Of a stretch of 44,152 nucleotides of DNA, positions 17,246 to 26,158 are shown in pieces. The translations under genes and the position numbers were made by a program. The stretch comes from an uncultured bacterium (lineage in GTDB: Bacteria; Verrucomicrobiota; Kiritimatiellia; PWTM01). The stretch is from positions 1 through 44,152 of the forward strand of contig CALLML010000047.1 in assembly GCA_938005705.1 (NCBI GenBank). Reading direction: 5' to 3'. The notes beneath the pieces were generated by a model, which was not told the DNA's origin, made no database searches, and saw only the letters and a program-made list of their open reading frames with translations. The stretch's first letter is position 1; each line of letters opens with the position of its first letter.

Positions 17246-17403
17246 TTTTCCGTCATTCGAACTATGGCGCGAACACAGGAAGCTGCGACTCGCGGGCCAT
17301 GCAGCCGGAGCGTGTTTTTTCCTCCCCTCGGTGGAAGAAGGCCATAGATCCACTTCAACTCCAGAATCGCTCAAAGACCCGGACGTCTGAATATTGCGTT
17401 CGA

Positions 17404-19791
17404 ATGGAAAACCCGTTAGCGTCTTTCCGTATGTTGATGGTCAGAACTCTATTGATCCGATCAGCTTTTCTGGGTGCTCTTTTGGCGGCTATCGTGGTTC
17501 AGAGCCAGGAAGGCACGTGGTCTTTGGAGCCCGCGGCAGCGCAGCGCCAGGCGGCCGCGGAGGAATTGCGCCGACTGGCGGACGGTCTGCATGCGCGCTC
17601 AATGGACGACCTGGCCATCGCCGAGTACCAGCGCTTGATCCGCGAATATCCGGACTATCCGCAGATGGACGCCGTACTGTTTCGTTTGGCCGAATCCTAT
17701 CGCCGCATCGGACAGGGGGGGCTTGCCGATCGTCTCTTTCAGCGGATCTTGCGCGAGTTTTTTCAAAGCGCGTATGCTGGGCCCGCCGCCCTCCGGCGCG
17801 GAGAATGGCTTGAGGTGGCCGGCCAGGCAGATGAGGCCGAATCGCATTATGCAACGGCCATGAAGACTTCCGCCTCAACGGAGCTCATCGCCGTCGCCGG
17901 TTATCGCCTGGGCCGTTTGCGGCGCGCGCGGGGCGACCGCAAGGACGCGGAACGGGTTTGGCGTATCGCGCGGGATGCCGCGCCGGACTCGCCGGCCGGC
18001 CGCATGGCATCGCTGGAATGGGCCATGATGCTGTTGGATGGCGAAGATGCCATTGCGCGACGCGACGAAGCGATCCGAATGCTGGAATCCGTGGCCCGGA
18101 GCACCGACCCTGCTACGGCGCCTGAAGCGCTTTTTTGGCTGTTACGACTTCGGTATGATGCAGGGGATTTCAAGGGCGCCGTCGAGACCTTCGCTGAACT
18201 AAGCCGCCGCTATCCGGAAGCCCCCCGGATAGCGGAAGCTCGGCGGATAGCCGCGTGGGCCTATCTGCGGGCCGATCGCGCTGGCGAGACGGTTGCGCTC
18301 GCCCGCCAGACGCTCGCCCGCCCCTCCGACGGCGCCGAAGATGAATGGCTCTACCTGCTGGCTAGCGCGCAGCGGCGGTCGAACGCGGAAGCGGAAGCGG
18401 CGCGCACGTACCATCGGCTGCTCGACCAGCATCCCAAAAGCCGATTCGCGGCAGCAGCTGCGACTGAATCGGCGCGGTTAGCCTTCCTGGGCGGGAAGTT
18501 CGAGGAGGCGAAACGCTTGGTGGAAATCGCGCGGCAATACGACGAAACCGCCGAGGAAGCCCAGTGGATTTTGGGCGAGACCCAAGAGGCCCTGGGACGG
18601 ACAGATGAGGCTATGCGCCTTTTCCGCCAGATATCGGAACGCCAGCCCGCGGGTCCGCGGGCGCCAGACGCGCTCTATCGTTTGGCCCGCCTCTTCCATC
18701 GCCGTGAAGAATGGGCCGAAGCGGCGACGCTGTATCGCCGTCTTGCGAACATCTTTCCGAAGCACTCCGCCGCCGCGCCGGCGCGGGCGGCCGCCGCCGC
18801 CTGTTTGGCCCGCCTGGAAAAATGGGAGGAGGCCGTCCAGGAATGGGGGGCGCTTCTGGCCGAACACGGGGAGACCGCTTTCGCCGAGGATGCCCTCTTT
18901 TACAAGGCCTCCGCAGAAATGCGAATGGGGCGGGATGTCGACGCGCGCGCGGGATTTGAAACCCTGCTTCGTCATCATCCGGATACGACGCACGCCGTCG
19001 AGGCGCGCTACGCGTTGAGCCTCCTGCTCGAGCGCGCCTTAGACCTCGAAGCGGCCGAGGCGCAACTGACCGCTATCCCGCCCTCGCGGCTCACGGGGGA
19101 ATGGGTGGGCCGTTTTGCGTTGCGCCGGGCCGCATTACTCCGCAAACTTAACCGGCTGGACGATGCCGCGCGCGTATTGAACGGGCTGCTCACCACGCCG
19201 ATCCGTAAGGAATTGACTCCCGAAATACTCGAATGGTTGGTCCATCGTTCGTTGGAAGGGGGCGATATCGGCTCCGCGACGCGGGCGGCGGAGACATTGC
19301 GAGACATGGCCGACGAAACTTGGCAGGCGATCGGGTGGTATTGGTTTGGACGGACACGGGAGATCGCCGGCAAGCCCGATGAGGCTATCGCCGCGTATGC
19401 CCGCGCTGTCGCTTCCGTGCCCGCGCCGCCCCGCGAACAGGCGGAAGCGCTATATCGCTGGGCTGAATTGCTCGCCGAAGGCGGGGACCTTTCGGGTGCG
19501 CGTGCGCGGTTCACGGAATTGTCGGAACGGGCCACCGGACACGAGACCCTGCTGGATTTACGCGCGCGCGCCTTGTTCGGTCTGGGACGGGTGGCGGAGC
19601 GCGAGGGACGATGGGAAGAGGCCGCACGCTACTTCCTGGGCGTCGGCATCCTCTTTGACGACCCGGTTCTGACCCCCGAAAGCCTCCGACGGGCAGCCGA
19701 AGCGTATCGCCGTCTCGGTGCGGAGGAACGCGCCGAACAGATCCTTCGTGAACGGACGGAGCGATATCCGCGCGCTTCGGCCACAGAATGA
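17404..19791 (+). CDS. Secreted or periplasmic TPR-repeat protein
   Basis: A 795-residue protein with an N-terminal hydrophobic segment (MVRTLLIRSAFLGALLAAIVV) that looks like a signal peptide or anchor. Almost all the rest is tetratricopeptide-type helical repeats. Examples are DDLAIAEYQRLIREYPDYPQ, then MDAVLFRLAESYRRIGQ, and later repeats such as EEAVQEWGALLAEHGETAF and DEAIAAYARAVASVP. Such proteins are scaffolds, often of the outer-membrane assembly or Tol-Pal/YbgF kind. ATGs at 17404 and 17431 are both usable; the second gives a cleaner signal peptide. The frame is open further upstream to 17086, but that part lies over a repeat. No enzyme domain is visible and no partner gene is adjacent. 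Confidence 0.8.
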   Translation: MENPLASFRMLMVRTLLIRSAFLGALLAAIVVQSQEGTWSLEPAAAQRQAAAEELRRLADGLHARSMDDLAIAEYQRLIREYPDYPQMDAVLFRLAESYRRIGQGGLADRLFQRILREFFQSAYAGPAALRRGEWLEVAGQADEAESHYATAMKTSASTELIAVAGYRLGRLRRARGDRKDAERVWRIARDAAPDSPAGRMASLEWAMMLLDGEDAIARRDEAIRMLESVARSTDPATAPEALFWLLRLRYDAGDFKGAVETFAELSRRYPEAPRIAEARRIAAWAYLRADRAGETVALARQTLARPSDGAEDEWLYLLASAQRRSNAEAEAARTYHRLLDQHPKSRFAAAAATESARLAFLGGKFEEAKRLVEIARQYDETAEEAQWILGETQEALGRTDEAMRLFRQISERQPAGPRAPDALYRLARLFHRREEWAEAATLYRRLANIFPKHSAAAPARAAAAACLARLEKWEEAVQEWGALLAEHGETAFAEDALFYKASAEMRMGRDVDARAGFETLLRHHPDTTHAVEARYALSLLLERALDLEAAEAQLTAIPPSRLTGEWVGRFALRRAALLRKLNRLDDAARVLNGLLTTPIRKELTPEILEWLVHRSLEGGDIGSATRAAETLRDMADETWQAIGWYWFGRTREIAGKPDEAIAAYARAVASVPAPPREQAEALYRWAELLAEGGDLSGARARFTELSERATGHETLLDLRARALFGLGRVAEREGRWEEAARYFLGVGILFDDPVLTPESLRRAAEAYRRLGAEERAEQILRERTERYPRASATE

Positions 19792-20508
19792 AACTGTTTA
19801 TCGCCGTCCGGAAAGTCTGCGAACGCGCCCTCGGTTGACCGATCGGAACAGCCGTACAATTTCGGGTCAGCGCGCCGGCATCAGCCGATGGCTCCCTTCG
19901 CGGTGACAGTATCCGGAATCGTCGGACAAGCCGGCCTGTCAATGCGGTATCTGAAGTGGCGTGATATCTTCTTCGTCGTCCCACGCGATCGGAAAATACG
20001 ACGCGCGCGAACGAGAGGTGCCGCGGATGGACTTCGGATCCAGCTATCCCACGCGAGTTGCGCCCTTTGAGACTGTGGGGCCGCGTGATCACCCCCTGCA
20101 GAGAAATGAACAACACCCGGTTTGAAGGCCTTTCCCTGTGCCGGATGAGGCGAAGCCGGCCAAAGCGCAAAGATCAAAGGGCGCTGCTCTTCTAATGTTA
20201 TTTGAAACTGTCTTTACCTGCTCGTTCCGCGGGAAGGGCCGAGACGAGCTCGCACCCTGGGGGAGGGGACCGTAGGCCTTCAGCTGACGGAGGCCGCGAC
20301 GCCGTACACGGTATGTCAGGGCAATAACGAAACGACTCGTTACACGAGCATCCGGCGCGTCAAATCCACAAAACGGCGGTCATTTCTCGGTTCTATTTCG
20401 CCAATCTCGAATTGACCCGGTGAAAGACCTGCGTATCATGGATTGGTTTTTTCGGGCCCGCTGCCTCCGCTTGTGGAAGCAATCGGACCCCGCGGAGAAC
20501 CCCGTGTC
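19792..20508. other. 717-base intergenic region with repeat copy 3
   Basis: No gene is recognised. Short open frames (for example 19888-20070) show no family resemblance. The region 20207-20323 is the inverted third copy of the dispersed repeat. The promoter of the downstream EIIA cluster must be here or just after, but no strong -35/-10 pair could be placed. Confidence 0.5.
20207..20323 (-). repeat. Dispersed hairpin repeat, copy 3 (diverged, inverted)
   Basis: Read on the minus strand this matches copy 2 in blocks and in order: CCTGACAT, CGGCGTCGCGGCCTC, a GGCCTACG segment, CAGGGTGCGAGCT, and GGAACGAGCAGGTAAAGACA. The central hairpin has decayed. The order and strand of the blocks leave little doubt about common origin. 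Confidence 0.7.
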
Positions 20509-20958
20509 ATGAACCTGAAAAGAATTCTGTCGGAAGACCTTGTTCGGCTCGATCTCAAGGGTACGAACAAGCAGGAAATCCTGCGAGAAATGGTGGATAT
20601 CATGTATAACGCCGGCCGTGTGCTCGACCGCGAGTCGGCGCTGAAGGCGGTTGAGGAGCGCGAGGCTAAGATGTCCACCGGCATGCAGCACGGACTCGCC
20701 CTTCCTCATGCCCGCTGCGAGGCGGTGGATCGCCTGGTCGCCGCCATCGGCATCAAACGCGAGGGAGTGGATTTTCAATCCGTGGATGGCGAACCGAGCC
20801 GGATTTTCGTCATGACCCTCTCGCCGCTTAATCGGACGGGGCCTCACATTCAGTTTCTCGCGGAAATCGGCCGTTTGATCAACCAGCCTGAGGTCCGTCA
20901 ACGCCTGCTGACAGCCACGACCCCCGCCGGCGTCATCGCGGCACTCTCGCCGGAATGA
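20509..20958 (+). CDS. PTS EIIA domain protein, nitrogen-regulatory (PtsN) type
   Basis: EIIA-Ntr proteins are phosphorylated on histidine by NPr and regulate transporters and kinases, notably of potassium, rather than importing sugars. The 149-residue protein is a single PTS_EIIA_2 domain. The phosphorylation site is His67 in HGLALPHARC, with the preceding TGMQHGLALPHAR typical of the family. The ATG at 20509 begins MNLKRILSEDLVRLDLKG, which matches family N-termini; an in-frame upstream ATG at 20443 is not needed. It is followed after 10 bases by a cation/proton antiporter gene, so its likely job is control of that transporter. No EI, HPr or NPr gene is here. Confidence 0.92.
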   Translation: MNLKRILSEDLVRLDLKGTNKQEILREMVDIMYNAGRVLDRESALKAVEEREAKMSTGMQHGLALPHARCEAVDRLVAAIGIKREGVDFQSVDGEPSRIFVMTLSPLNRTGPHIQFLAEIGRLINQPEVRQRLLTATTPAGVIAALSPE

Positions 20959-20968
20959 GGTCCGGCCC

Positions 20969-22639
20969 ATGGTCCCCCTCGTTTTTCAGAGCTGGCCGAT
21001 CGCCGCGGTCGAAACCGTAGCCGGCGCAGCGCCGGACCTGATGCACGCGATGCAGCGGTTTGTGTTGCAGCTTGCAGTGATCCTCGTTGCTGCGCGGACT
21101 GGCGGCATCGTTTTTCGGCGTTGGCTTCGGACGCCCGCGGTTATCGGAGAAATCATCGCCGGCGTTTTGATCGGCCCTTTCGCGCTGGGCTCGATTCCGA
21201 TTTTTCATTTTGGCCCTCTCTTTCCTTGTATCGAGGGCGCTCTGCTCCAGGTTTCGCCCGAAATCTACGCGATGGCAACTCTCGCCTCGCTGATGTTGCT
21301 TTTTCTTTCCGGTCTTGAAACCGACCTCGGCGTATTCCTGCGTTACTTTTCAGCCGGGACGGCCGTCGGCATCGGGGGGGTAGTCGTTTCGTTCTTTGTC
21401 GGCGCGGCGTGCGCCCATCTCTTCGGCTTTTCGGAGAAGTGGTTTTCGCCGTCCACGCTCTTTCTCGGCGCTGTGACGACGGCTACGTCCGTCGGCATTA
21501 CGGCGCGCATTATCTCCGAACAACGGAAAACAGACTCGCCGGAGGGCGTGACGATCCTGGCGGCGGCGGTGTTCGATGACGTGCTCGGTGTCGCCGTGCT
21601 GGCGGTCGTCATGGCCATGGCGAAGGCCGATCACGACGGTGTGAGTCTGGCCTGGGGGCGTCTCGGTGTTCTCATCGCCAGGACCTTCGCTTTCTGGCTC
21701 GTGTTCACGGCGGGCGGGTTGCTCTCCGCGCGGCGCATCAGCGCCATCATGAAACGGATCGGCTCCGAGTCGACGATCGCGTCCTTTGCGCTTGGGTTGG
21801 CCCTCCTGCTGGCCGGTTTCGTCGAGATGGCGGGCCTAGCGATGATCATCGGCGCCTACATCATGGGGCTCTCGCTGTCCCGTACTGATCTGGCGCTGGT
21901 CGTTCGAGAGCAATTGCGGAGCGCTCACGATCTGTTCGTTCCGGTTTTCTTCTGTGTAATGGGGATGTTGATTGACCTCCGCGTTTTGTACACCGTGCTG
22001 GGCGTCGGCCTGATCTTCGCTCTCATCGCAATCGCCACCAAATTGCTCGGCTGCGGTCTGCCGGCACTGGCCTACGGCTTCAACCTGCACGGGGCCTTGC
22101 GCATCGGCCTCGGCATGGTGCCGCGCGGCGAAGTGGCGCTGATTATCGCAGGCACAGGCCTGGCCGCCGGCGTCATCAGCCCCCCTATCTTCGGTCTGAC
22201 CCTGGTGATGATCATCATCAGCACGATCACCCCACCGCCCCTGCTGATTCGATCCTTTGCCGGCGGCCCCGGCCTGCGTCAGACCGGCCGCCCGGTAGAG
22301 AAACAGCAGGAGATTGTTCTGGACCTGACCCATCCAGACCTGGCTGATCTGCTCTTGCGGCGCATCGCCCGCCTGTTCCGACAGGAGGAGTTTTTTGTCA
22401 CGCCTATCAGCGAGGACCCTCCTGTTTACCAGGTGCGCAAGGATGAAATGGTCTTCACCCTCCGACTCGAAGATGCGCGCGTGGTGCTATCAGCGCCGGC
22501 GCGCCACGCCGATGTGGCGCGATTTGTGCTGCTGGAGGAGGTGCTCGATATTAAAAATATCGCGGATTCGCTCAAGAGCTCCGCCACGGCCGAATCCCTC
22601 AGCGTCCCGCTCGCCGAGTCGCTTTTTCGAAAGACCTGA
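20969..22639 (+). CDS. CPA2-family cation/proton antiporter (KefB/NhaS type)
   Basis: This 556-residue protein has about 12-13 transmembrane helices (residues about 28-430) and a soluble C-terminal domain of about 125 residues. The family's ion-binding double aspartate is present at Asp203-Asp204 (AAAVFDDVLGVAVLA). The unwound-helix motif TTATSVGITARIISE (170-184) and VGFxxxG-like helices follow CPA2 architecture. PRGEVALIIAGTGLA late in the core is a further landmark. It should exchange Na+ or K+ for H+ across the inner membrane. The C-terminal region is not a recognisable TrkA_N domain; EEFFVTPISEDPPVYQVRKD may be a regulatory domain. It sits between an EIIA-Ntr gene and a CpXC gene with gaps of 10 and 3 bases, so one operon. 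Confidence 0.92.
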   Translation: MVPLVFQSWPIAAVETVAGAAPDLMHAMQRFVLQLAVILVAARTGGIVFRRWLRTPAVIGEIIAGVLIGPFALGSIPIFHFGPLFPCIEGALLQVSPEIYAMATLASLMLLFLSGLETDLGVFLRYFSAGTAVGIGGVVVSFFVGAACAHLFGFSEKWFSPSTLFLGAVTTATSVGITARIISEQRKTDSPEGVTILAAAVFDDVLGVAVLAVVMAMAKADHDGVSLAWGRLGVLIARTFAFWLVFTAGGLLSARRISAIMKRIGSESTIASFALGLALLLAGFVEMAGLAMIIGAYIMGLSLSRTDLALVVREQLRSAHDLFVPVFFCVMGMLIDLRVLYTVLGVGLIFALIAIATKLLGCGLPALAYGFNLHGALRIGLGMVPRGEVALIIAGTGLAAGVISPPIFGLTLVMIIISTITPPPLLIRSFAGGPGLRQTGRPVEKQQEIVLDLTHPDLADLLLRRIARLFRQEEFFVTPISEDPPVYQVRKDEMVFTLRLEDARVVLSAPARHADVARFVLLEEVLDIKNIADSLKSSATAESLSVPLAESLFRKT

Positions 22640-22642
22640 CGC

Positions 22643-23368
22643 ATGTCTCAGACCACGGTTTATACCATTGCCTGTCCGCGATGCGGTTCCCGCCAGCCCG
22701 TCGAGCTGTGCGAGTCCATCAACGTCCGCGAAAACCCCGCGCTGCGCGAAGACCTGATGGCCAACCGGCTCAACATCGTGGTCTGTGCCGGATGCGGACA
22801 CCGGTTCCGAGTGGACAAACCGCTGCTCTACCATGATCCCGAACGCCGCTTCATGATCTACCTATATCCTGCGCCGGAGGAGCAGGCCGCTGAAGCGGAA
22901 CGTCTGTTCCGCGGCATGATCGAACGGCTCGCCGGTCGGTCGCTTCCGACGCCGGCGCCGGCCATGCATCTGGTGCTGAACCGCGTGGAGCTCGTCGAAC
23001 GAATTTTTCTGCTGGAAGCCGGCCTGGACGAACGCATCATCGAATACGTCAAACACTCGGTTTACACCAAAAATTCCAACCGTCTGGATCCCGTTCGCAA
23101 ACGACTCCTGTTCAATGCGCAGGACTCCACCGACGAACACCTGTTTTTCGTCGTCCAGGATGTCGAGACGCGGCAGTTGGAGGCGGTGATCCAATACAAT
23201 CGCGCCGCCTACCGCGCCCTATGCGAGACGTTCGATGACGATGTCCAGACCGCGCGCCTCCTCGAGCTTTTCCCCGGTCCTTATATCAGCGCCCGTCGGC
23301 TCCTCCTCGAGCCACCGGCGCCCCGCTCCCACGATTCCCCCTCCGCCCCCGATTTGTCCGAGATATGA
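22643..23368 (+). CDS. CpXC domain zinc-binding protein
   Basis: The 241-residue cytoplasmic protein starts with a CpXC domain: CPRCG (11-15) and CAGCG (48-52) form a zinc site. This is the defining pair of this family, which has no known function. The C-terminal two thirds (about 100-215) has a mix of helices and strands and includes YVKHSVYTKNSNRLDPVRKR and LFNAQDSTDEHLFFVVQD. It follows the antiporter gene after 3 bases and its stop overlaps the ATG of the next reading frame by 4 bases (ATGA), so it belongs to the antiporter cluster. A link to ion transport is only implied by position. Confidence 0.85.
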   Translation: MSQTTVYTIACPRCGSRQPVELCESINVRENPALREDLMANRLNIVVCAGCGHRFRVDKPLLYHDPERRFMIYLYPAPEEQAAEAERLFRGMIERLAGRSLPTPAPAMHLVLNRVELVERIFLLEAGLDERIIEYVKHSVYTKNSNRLDPVRKRLLFNAQDSTDEHLFFVVQDVETRQLEAVIQYNRAAYRALCETFDDDVQTARLLELFPGPYISARRLLLEPPAPRSHDSPSAPDLSEI

Positions 23369-24972
23369 AAAGGGCGGGGCCCAACACGCCGGTTTCCAAG
23401 GCTTGGAAAAAAAACTCTCCCGCGCTTCCAAGCCTTGGAAAACGCACCGCTAGCCCCGGCACGGTGAAGAAAAAACAGTCGGAGCCGGTCCGCTCTCGGG
23501 TGGCCGCCAGCCCGACGGAAAACGGCCTCGCGACGGGATCCCGCCCTTCTGCTATCGCCGATCCGCGACGGAACCTCGCCCTCACCTCTCGCCCCGTCGT
23601 TTGCTTCATCAGTCTCGGCTGCGACAAGAATACCGTGGATACCGAGCGGCTGATGGCGAGCCTGGTGCAAGACGGCTTTCTCATCGCGGAGCGGCCGGAA
23701 GACAGCGACCTCGCCCTGGTCAACACCTGTGGTTTCATCGCCGATGCGCGCGAGGAATCGGAGCAGACCCTGCGGGCACTCGCGGCGGGCCGGCGGCGCG
23801 GGCGCCCTCGCCGAATCGTCGCGCTGGGTTGCCTTGTGGAGCGGCTGCGCGCCTCGGACGGTCTCGCGGCACATCTGCCGGCGGATGTCGCGATCGGGTT
23901 CGCCGACTATCCCCGTATCGGCGAAATCTGCCGCGCGCTGCTGGCCGAGACGCCCGCTTTTCTCCCGCGTTCCGGCGAGAACGTGGAGATGCGCGCCAAG
24001 GCCTTCGACGCATTTCAGCGCGGACCTCGATTGCTCACCGGGCCGCCGCATCTCGCCGCGCTCAAAATTTCCGAGGGCTGCTCCAACCGCTGCCGCTACT
24101 GCGCCATTCCGTTGATCCGGGGCCCTCACGTCAGCCGGCCGATCAAGGATCTCGTCGCCGAAACTCGGCAGCTCGTGGACTGCGGGGCGCGGGAGATCGC
24201 CATCGTCGGTCAGGACACGACCGCGTACGGGACGGACCTCTACGGCGAGCCTTCATTGCCGCGATTGTTGAGGGCGCTCGCCGAAATCGAGGGCCCAGCG
24301 CGTTTCCGCCTGATGTACGCGCATCCCCGGCGCGTGAGCGATGAGTTGTTGGCCACTCTCCGCGACAACACCTGTTTTCTGCCCTATCTCGACCTGCCGC
24401 TGCAGCACATCAACGACCGTGTGCTGCGTGCCATGGGGCGCGGGCTCACGGGCGTGGACGTTCGACGAACCGTCGAACACATTCGCGCGGCCTGGCCGGC
24501 GGTGGCGCTGCGGACGAGTTATATCGTCGGTTTCCCCGGCGAGACCGAGGCGGAATTCGAGGAACTGCTGCGCTGGGTGGAGGAAGGCGCCTTTCTCTAC
24601 GCCGGCGTGTTTGCCTATTCCAGTGAGCCGGGCACCCCAGCCGGCGCGGAACCGGATGACGTGCCGCCGGCGGAGAAAGAGCGGCGGCGCGCAGCGCTGA
24701 TGGAGACCCAACGAGCGGTGAGCCGACACCGACTGCGCGCCGAGCGGGGAAAAACGATCGAAATCACGGTGGACGAACGGGCCGAACGTGGAGAGCGGTT
24801 TCCGCACGGCGCCGTGGCGATCGGCCGCGCGCCGTGGCAGGCGCCCGAAGTGGACGGCGTCGTTTACTTGCGATCCCGACGGCCGCCCTCGCTTGGCGAG
24901 ATCATTCGCGCACGCGTGGTGGAGACACTGGATTACGACCTGGTGGCGGTCGCCGAGGAAACGCCCGCATAA
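23365..24972 (+). CDS. rimO: Ribosomal protein S12 methylthiotransferase
   Basis: RimO is a radical SAM enzyme that methylthiolates an aspartate of ribosomal protein S12. The UPF0004 domain begins VVCFISLGCDKNTVDTERLM (78-97), with cluster cysteines in GCDKN, NTCGF and LGCLV. The radical SAM CxxxCxxC is Cys239-Cys243-Cys246 (EGCSNRCRYCAIP). The C-terminal TRAM domain includes GKTIEITVDERAERGERFPH. From the ATG at 23365, which overlaps the previous stop (ATGA), the protein is 535 residues. That is about 75 longer at the N-terminus than typical, and the extra part covers a pair of palindromic repeats. A later GTG start (23464 or near 23500) is also possible. S12 lies elsewhere. Confidence 0.93.
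   Translation: MKRAGPNTPVSKAWKKNSPALPSLGKRTASPGTVKKKQSEPVRSRVAASPTENGLATGSRPSAIADPRRNLALTSRPVVCFISLGCDKNTVDTERLMASLVQDGFLIAERPEDSDLALVNTCGFIADAREESEQTLRALAAGRRRGRPRRIVALGCLVERLRASDGLAAHLPADVAIGFADYPRIGEICRALLAETPAFLPRSGENVEMRAKAFDAFQRGPRLLTGPPHLAALKISEGCSNRCRYCAIPLIRGPHVSRPIKDLVAETRQLVDCGAREIAIVGQDTTAYGTDLYGEPSLPRLLRALAEIEGPARFRLMYAHPRRVSDELLATLRDNTCFLPYLDLPLQHINDRVLRAMGRGLTGVDVRRTVEHIRAAWPAVALRTSYIVGFPGETEAEFEELLRWVEEGAFLYAGVFAYSSEPGTPAGAEPDDVPPAEKERRRAALMETQRAVSRHRLRAERGKTIEITVDERAERGERFPHGAVAIGRAPWQAPEVDGVVYLRSRRPPSLGEIIRARVVETLDYDLVAVAEETPA
23393..23440. repeat. Pair of exact TTCCAAG palindromes, 32 bp apart
   Basis: TTCCAAGGCTTGGAA (23394-23408) and TTCCAAGCCTTGGAA (23426-23440) are perfect odd-length palindromes differing only in the centre base. 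The first is extended by one further base pair on each side. They sit in the first 30 codons of the long rimO reading frame, or between the CpXC and rimO genes if rimO starts later. The same pair in looser form, with 31-bp spacing, occurs at 6941-6986. Confidence 0.75.
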
Positions 24973-25040
24973 GTTCACGCGCGCCCGACATTTACGCCGC
25001 CGGCTTTTCGCCCTGCGTGGCGCGGGGCGCCAAAAAACCC

Positions 25041-25064
25041 GGCGGGAACCGCCCTTGCCTTTTT
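25041..25064 (+). terminator. Possible weak rho-independent terminator after rimO
   Basis: A short hairpin GGCGG-GAA-CCGCC (25041-25053) is followed by CTTGCC and a run of five T's (25060-25064). The stem is only 5 bp and the T-run is displaced, so efficiency would be low. It lies 70 bases after the rimO stop and before the next gene's Shine-Dalgarno sequence. Confidence 0.3.
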
Positions 25065-25119
25065 CGTGTACGCGACTAAAAAAAACGTAAAAAATGAACA
25101 ACGAATGGAGAGTGGCGAT

Positions 25120-25924
25120 ATGAAATGGAAAACTTTTTGCCTGATTCTTGGTCTGACGGGCATGGCTTTTGCACCATGGGCAGAGGCCCATGACTTTCAG
25201 ATGGGGATACATCGGGATAGCACGTCCTGAGTGGTTACGCGCCCAAATCAGGGGCGATGATCTCGCAAGTGCCGTCATGTGGCCGGACGGTGGATCACCC
25301 TCGCTCCAGTTTGTCGAGGAGTCGTCGACTCAATTTGCTTTCCAGTCCGGTTTTTATTCCTCACTCGCGTCGCTTTTGGATTATCTGGGCGCCGGCCAGT
25401 ATTGGAATCTCGGCATCGAATTGAGCGGCTCGAATAGCCGGTATCGCTTTTACTTCGCGGGTGTAGCCGAATCGGACTTTCCGAATGTGCCGACGTTCAA
25501 CTCGATTCAAGAGCCGATAGGTCTGAACCCCACATTGACCTGGAGCTGGTCCGGTCAAGCGGACGTGAAAGGTTTCGAATTCGTGCAGCGGAACCAAACC
25601 CATCAACCGGTCAAGGAAGGCAGTTGGTTTTTTCTCAACGGAGAAGAGGGCTTCGACAGCACAGAACAAACGCTGAGTTTGTCTCCCGTGCCCGGCGAAT
25701 TGGAGACCCGCATCCTGTATGCAAACCTGGCTGGGGGAATGGCGTCGGAATGGACCTTGCAAAGAGGCGATGACATCATCGGCAACAACAGATTATTCTA
25801 CGTCTCGAGTTACGATGGAAAAAACGTTCAGGTGGTTCCCGAACCGCTGAGCGCCATGATGATCGTGGGTGGTTTTCTTGCCGTTCGGTTGATCGCCTGG
25901 TTCCGGTCTTTGCGGCGGGTTTGA
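25120..25924 (+). pseudogene. PEP-CTERM sorted exported protein, broken by a +1 frameshift
   Basis: A clear start exists at 25120: GGAG at 25107-25110 precedes ATG, and the encoded MKWKTFCLILGLTGMAFAPW then AEAHDFQMG is a classic signal peptide. That frame stops at 25228-25230. The rest of the protein continues in the +1 frame to 25924: PEWLRAQIRGDD, a central domain of unknown function, and the sorting tail VVPEPLSAMMIVGGFLAVRL then AWFRSLRR (VPEP, hydrophobic helix, basic end). Removing one G from the run GGGG at 25203-25206 joins the two as AHDFQMGYIGIARPEW. So the gene is either inactivated, subject to slippage, or misread by sequencing. An exosortase elsewhere would be needed for sorting. 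The unbroken protein would have about 267 residues. Confidence 0.82.
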
Positions 25925-26158
25925 TCGAACATCCCGAGAGGGCTCGTGTCCCGCGACGAGTCTTGTCCGCGATAATTCTTGTCTGTAACTTTCTCCAATG
26001 GAAAGCGCCGGCCTACACGTGCATGCCCCGTCGTTTTTTCGCTGTGCGGTGGGCGCTGCCCTTGATTTTTTGGCGGTTCCGCTCGCACGATCGGCTTGAA
26101 GTCGCCCTCGTTTCGGGCTTAGGTTGTGCGATCGCGGGCCGGTCGAGATGAGGGTGAT

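Larger units (their letters stand above)
16653..17403. other. 750-base repeat-bearing intergenic region
   Basis: No gene is recognised. It contains the best-preserved copy of the dispersed hairpin repeat (16846-16979) and a second inverted-repeat element (17146-17245). The frame of the downstream TPR gene is open back to 17086 through the second element, but the encoded residues there show no TPR or signal-peptide features. Confidence 0.6.

Noticed and set aside
17086-17403. Extended start of the TPR protein at 17086
   Set aside because: The extra 106 residues run over an inverted repeat and precede a normal signal peptide.
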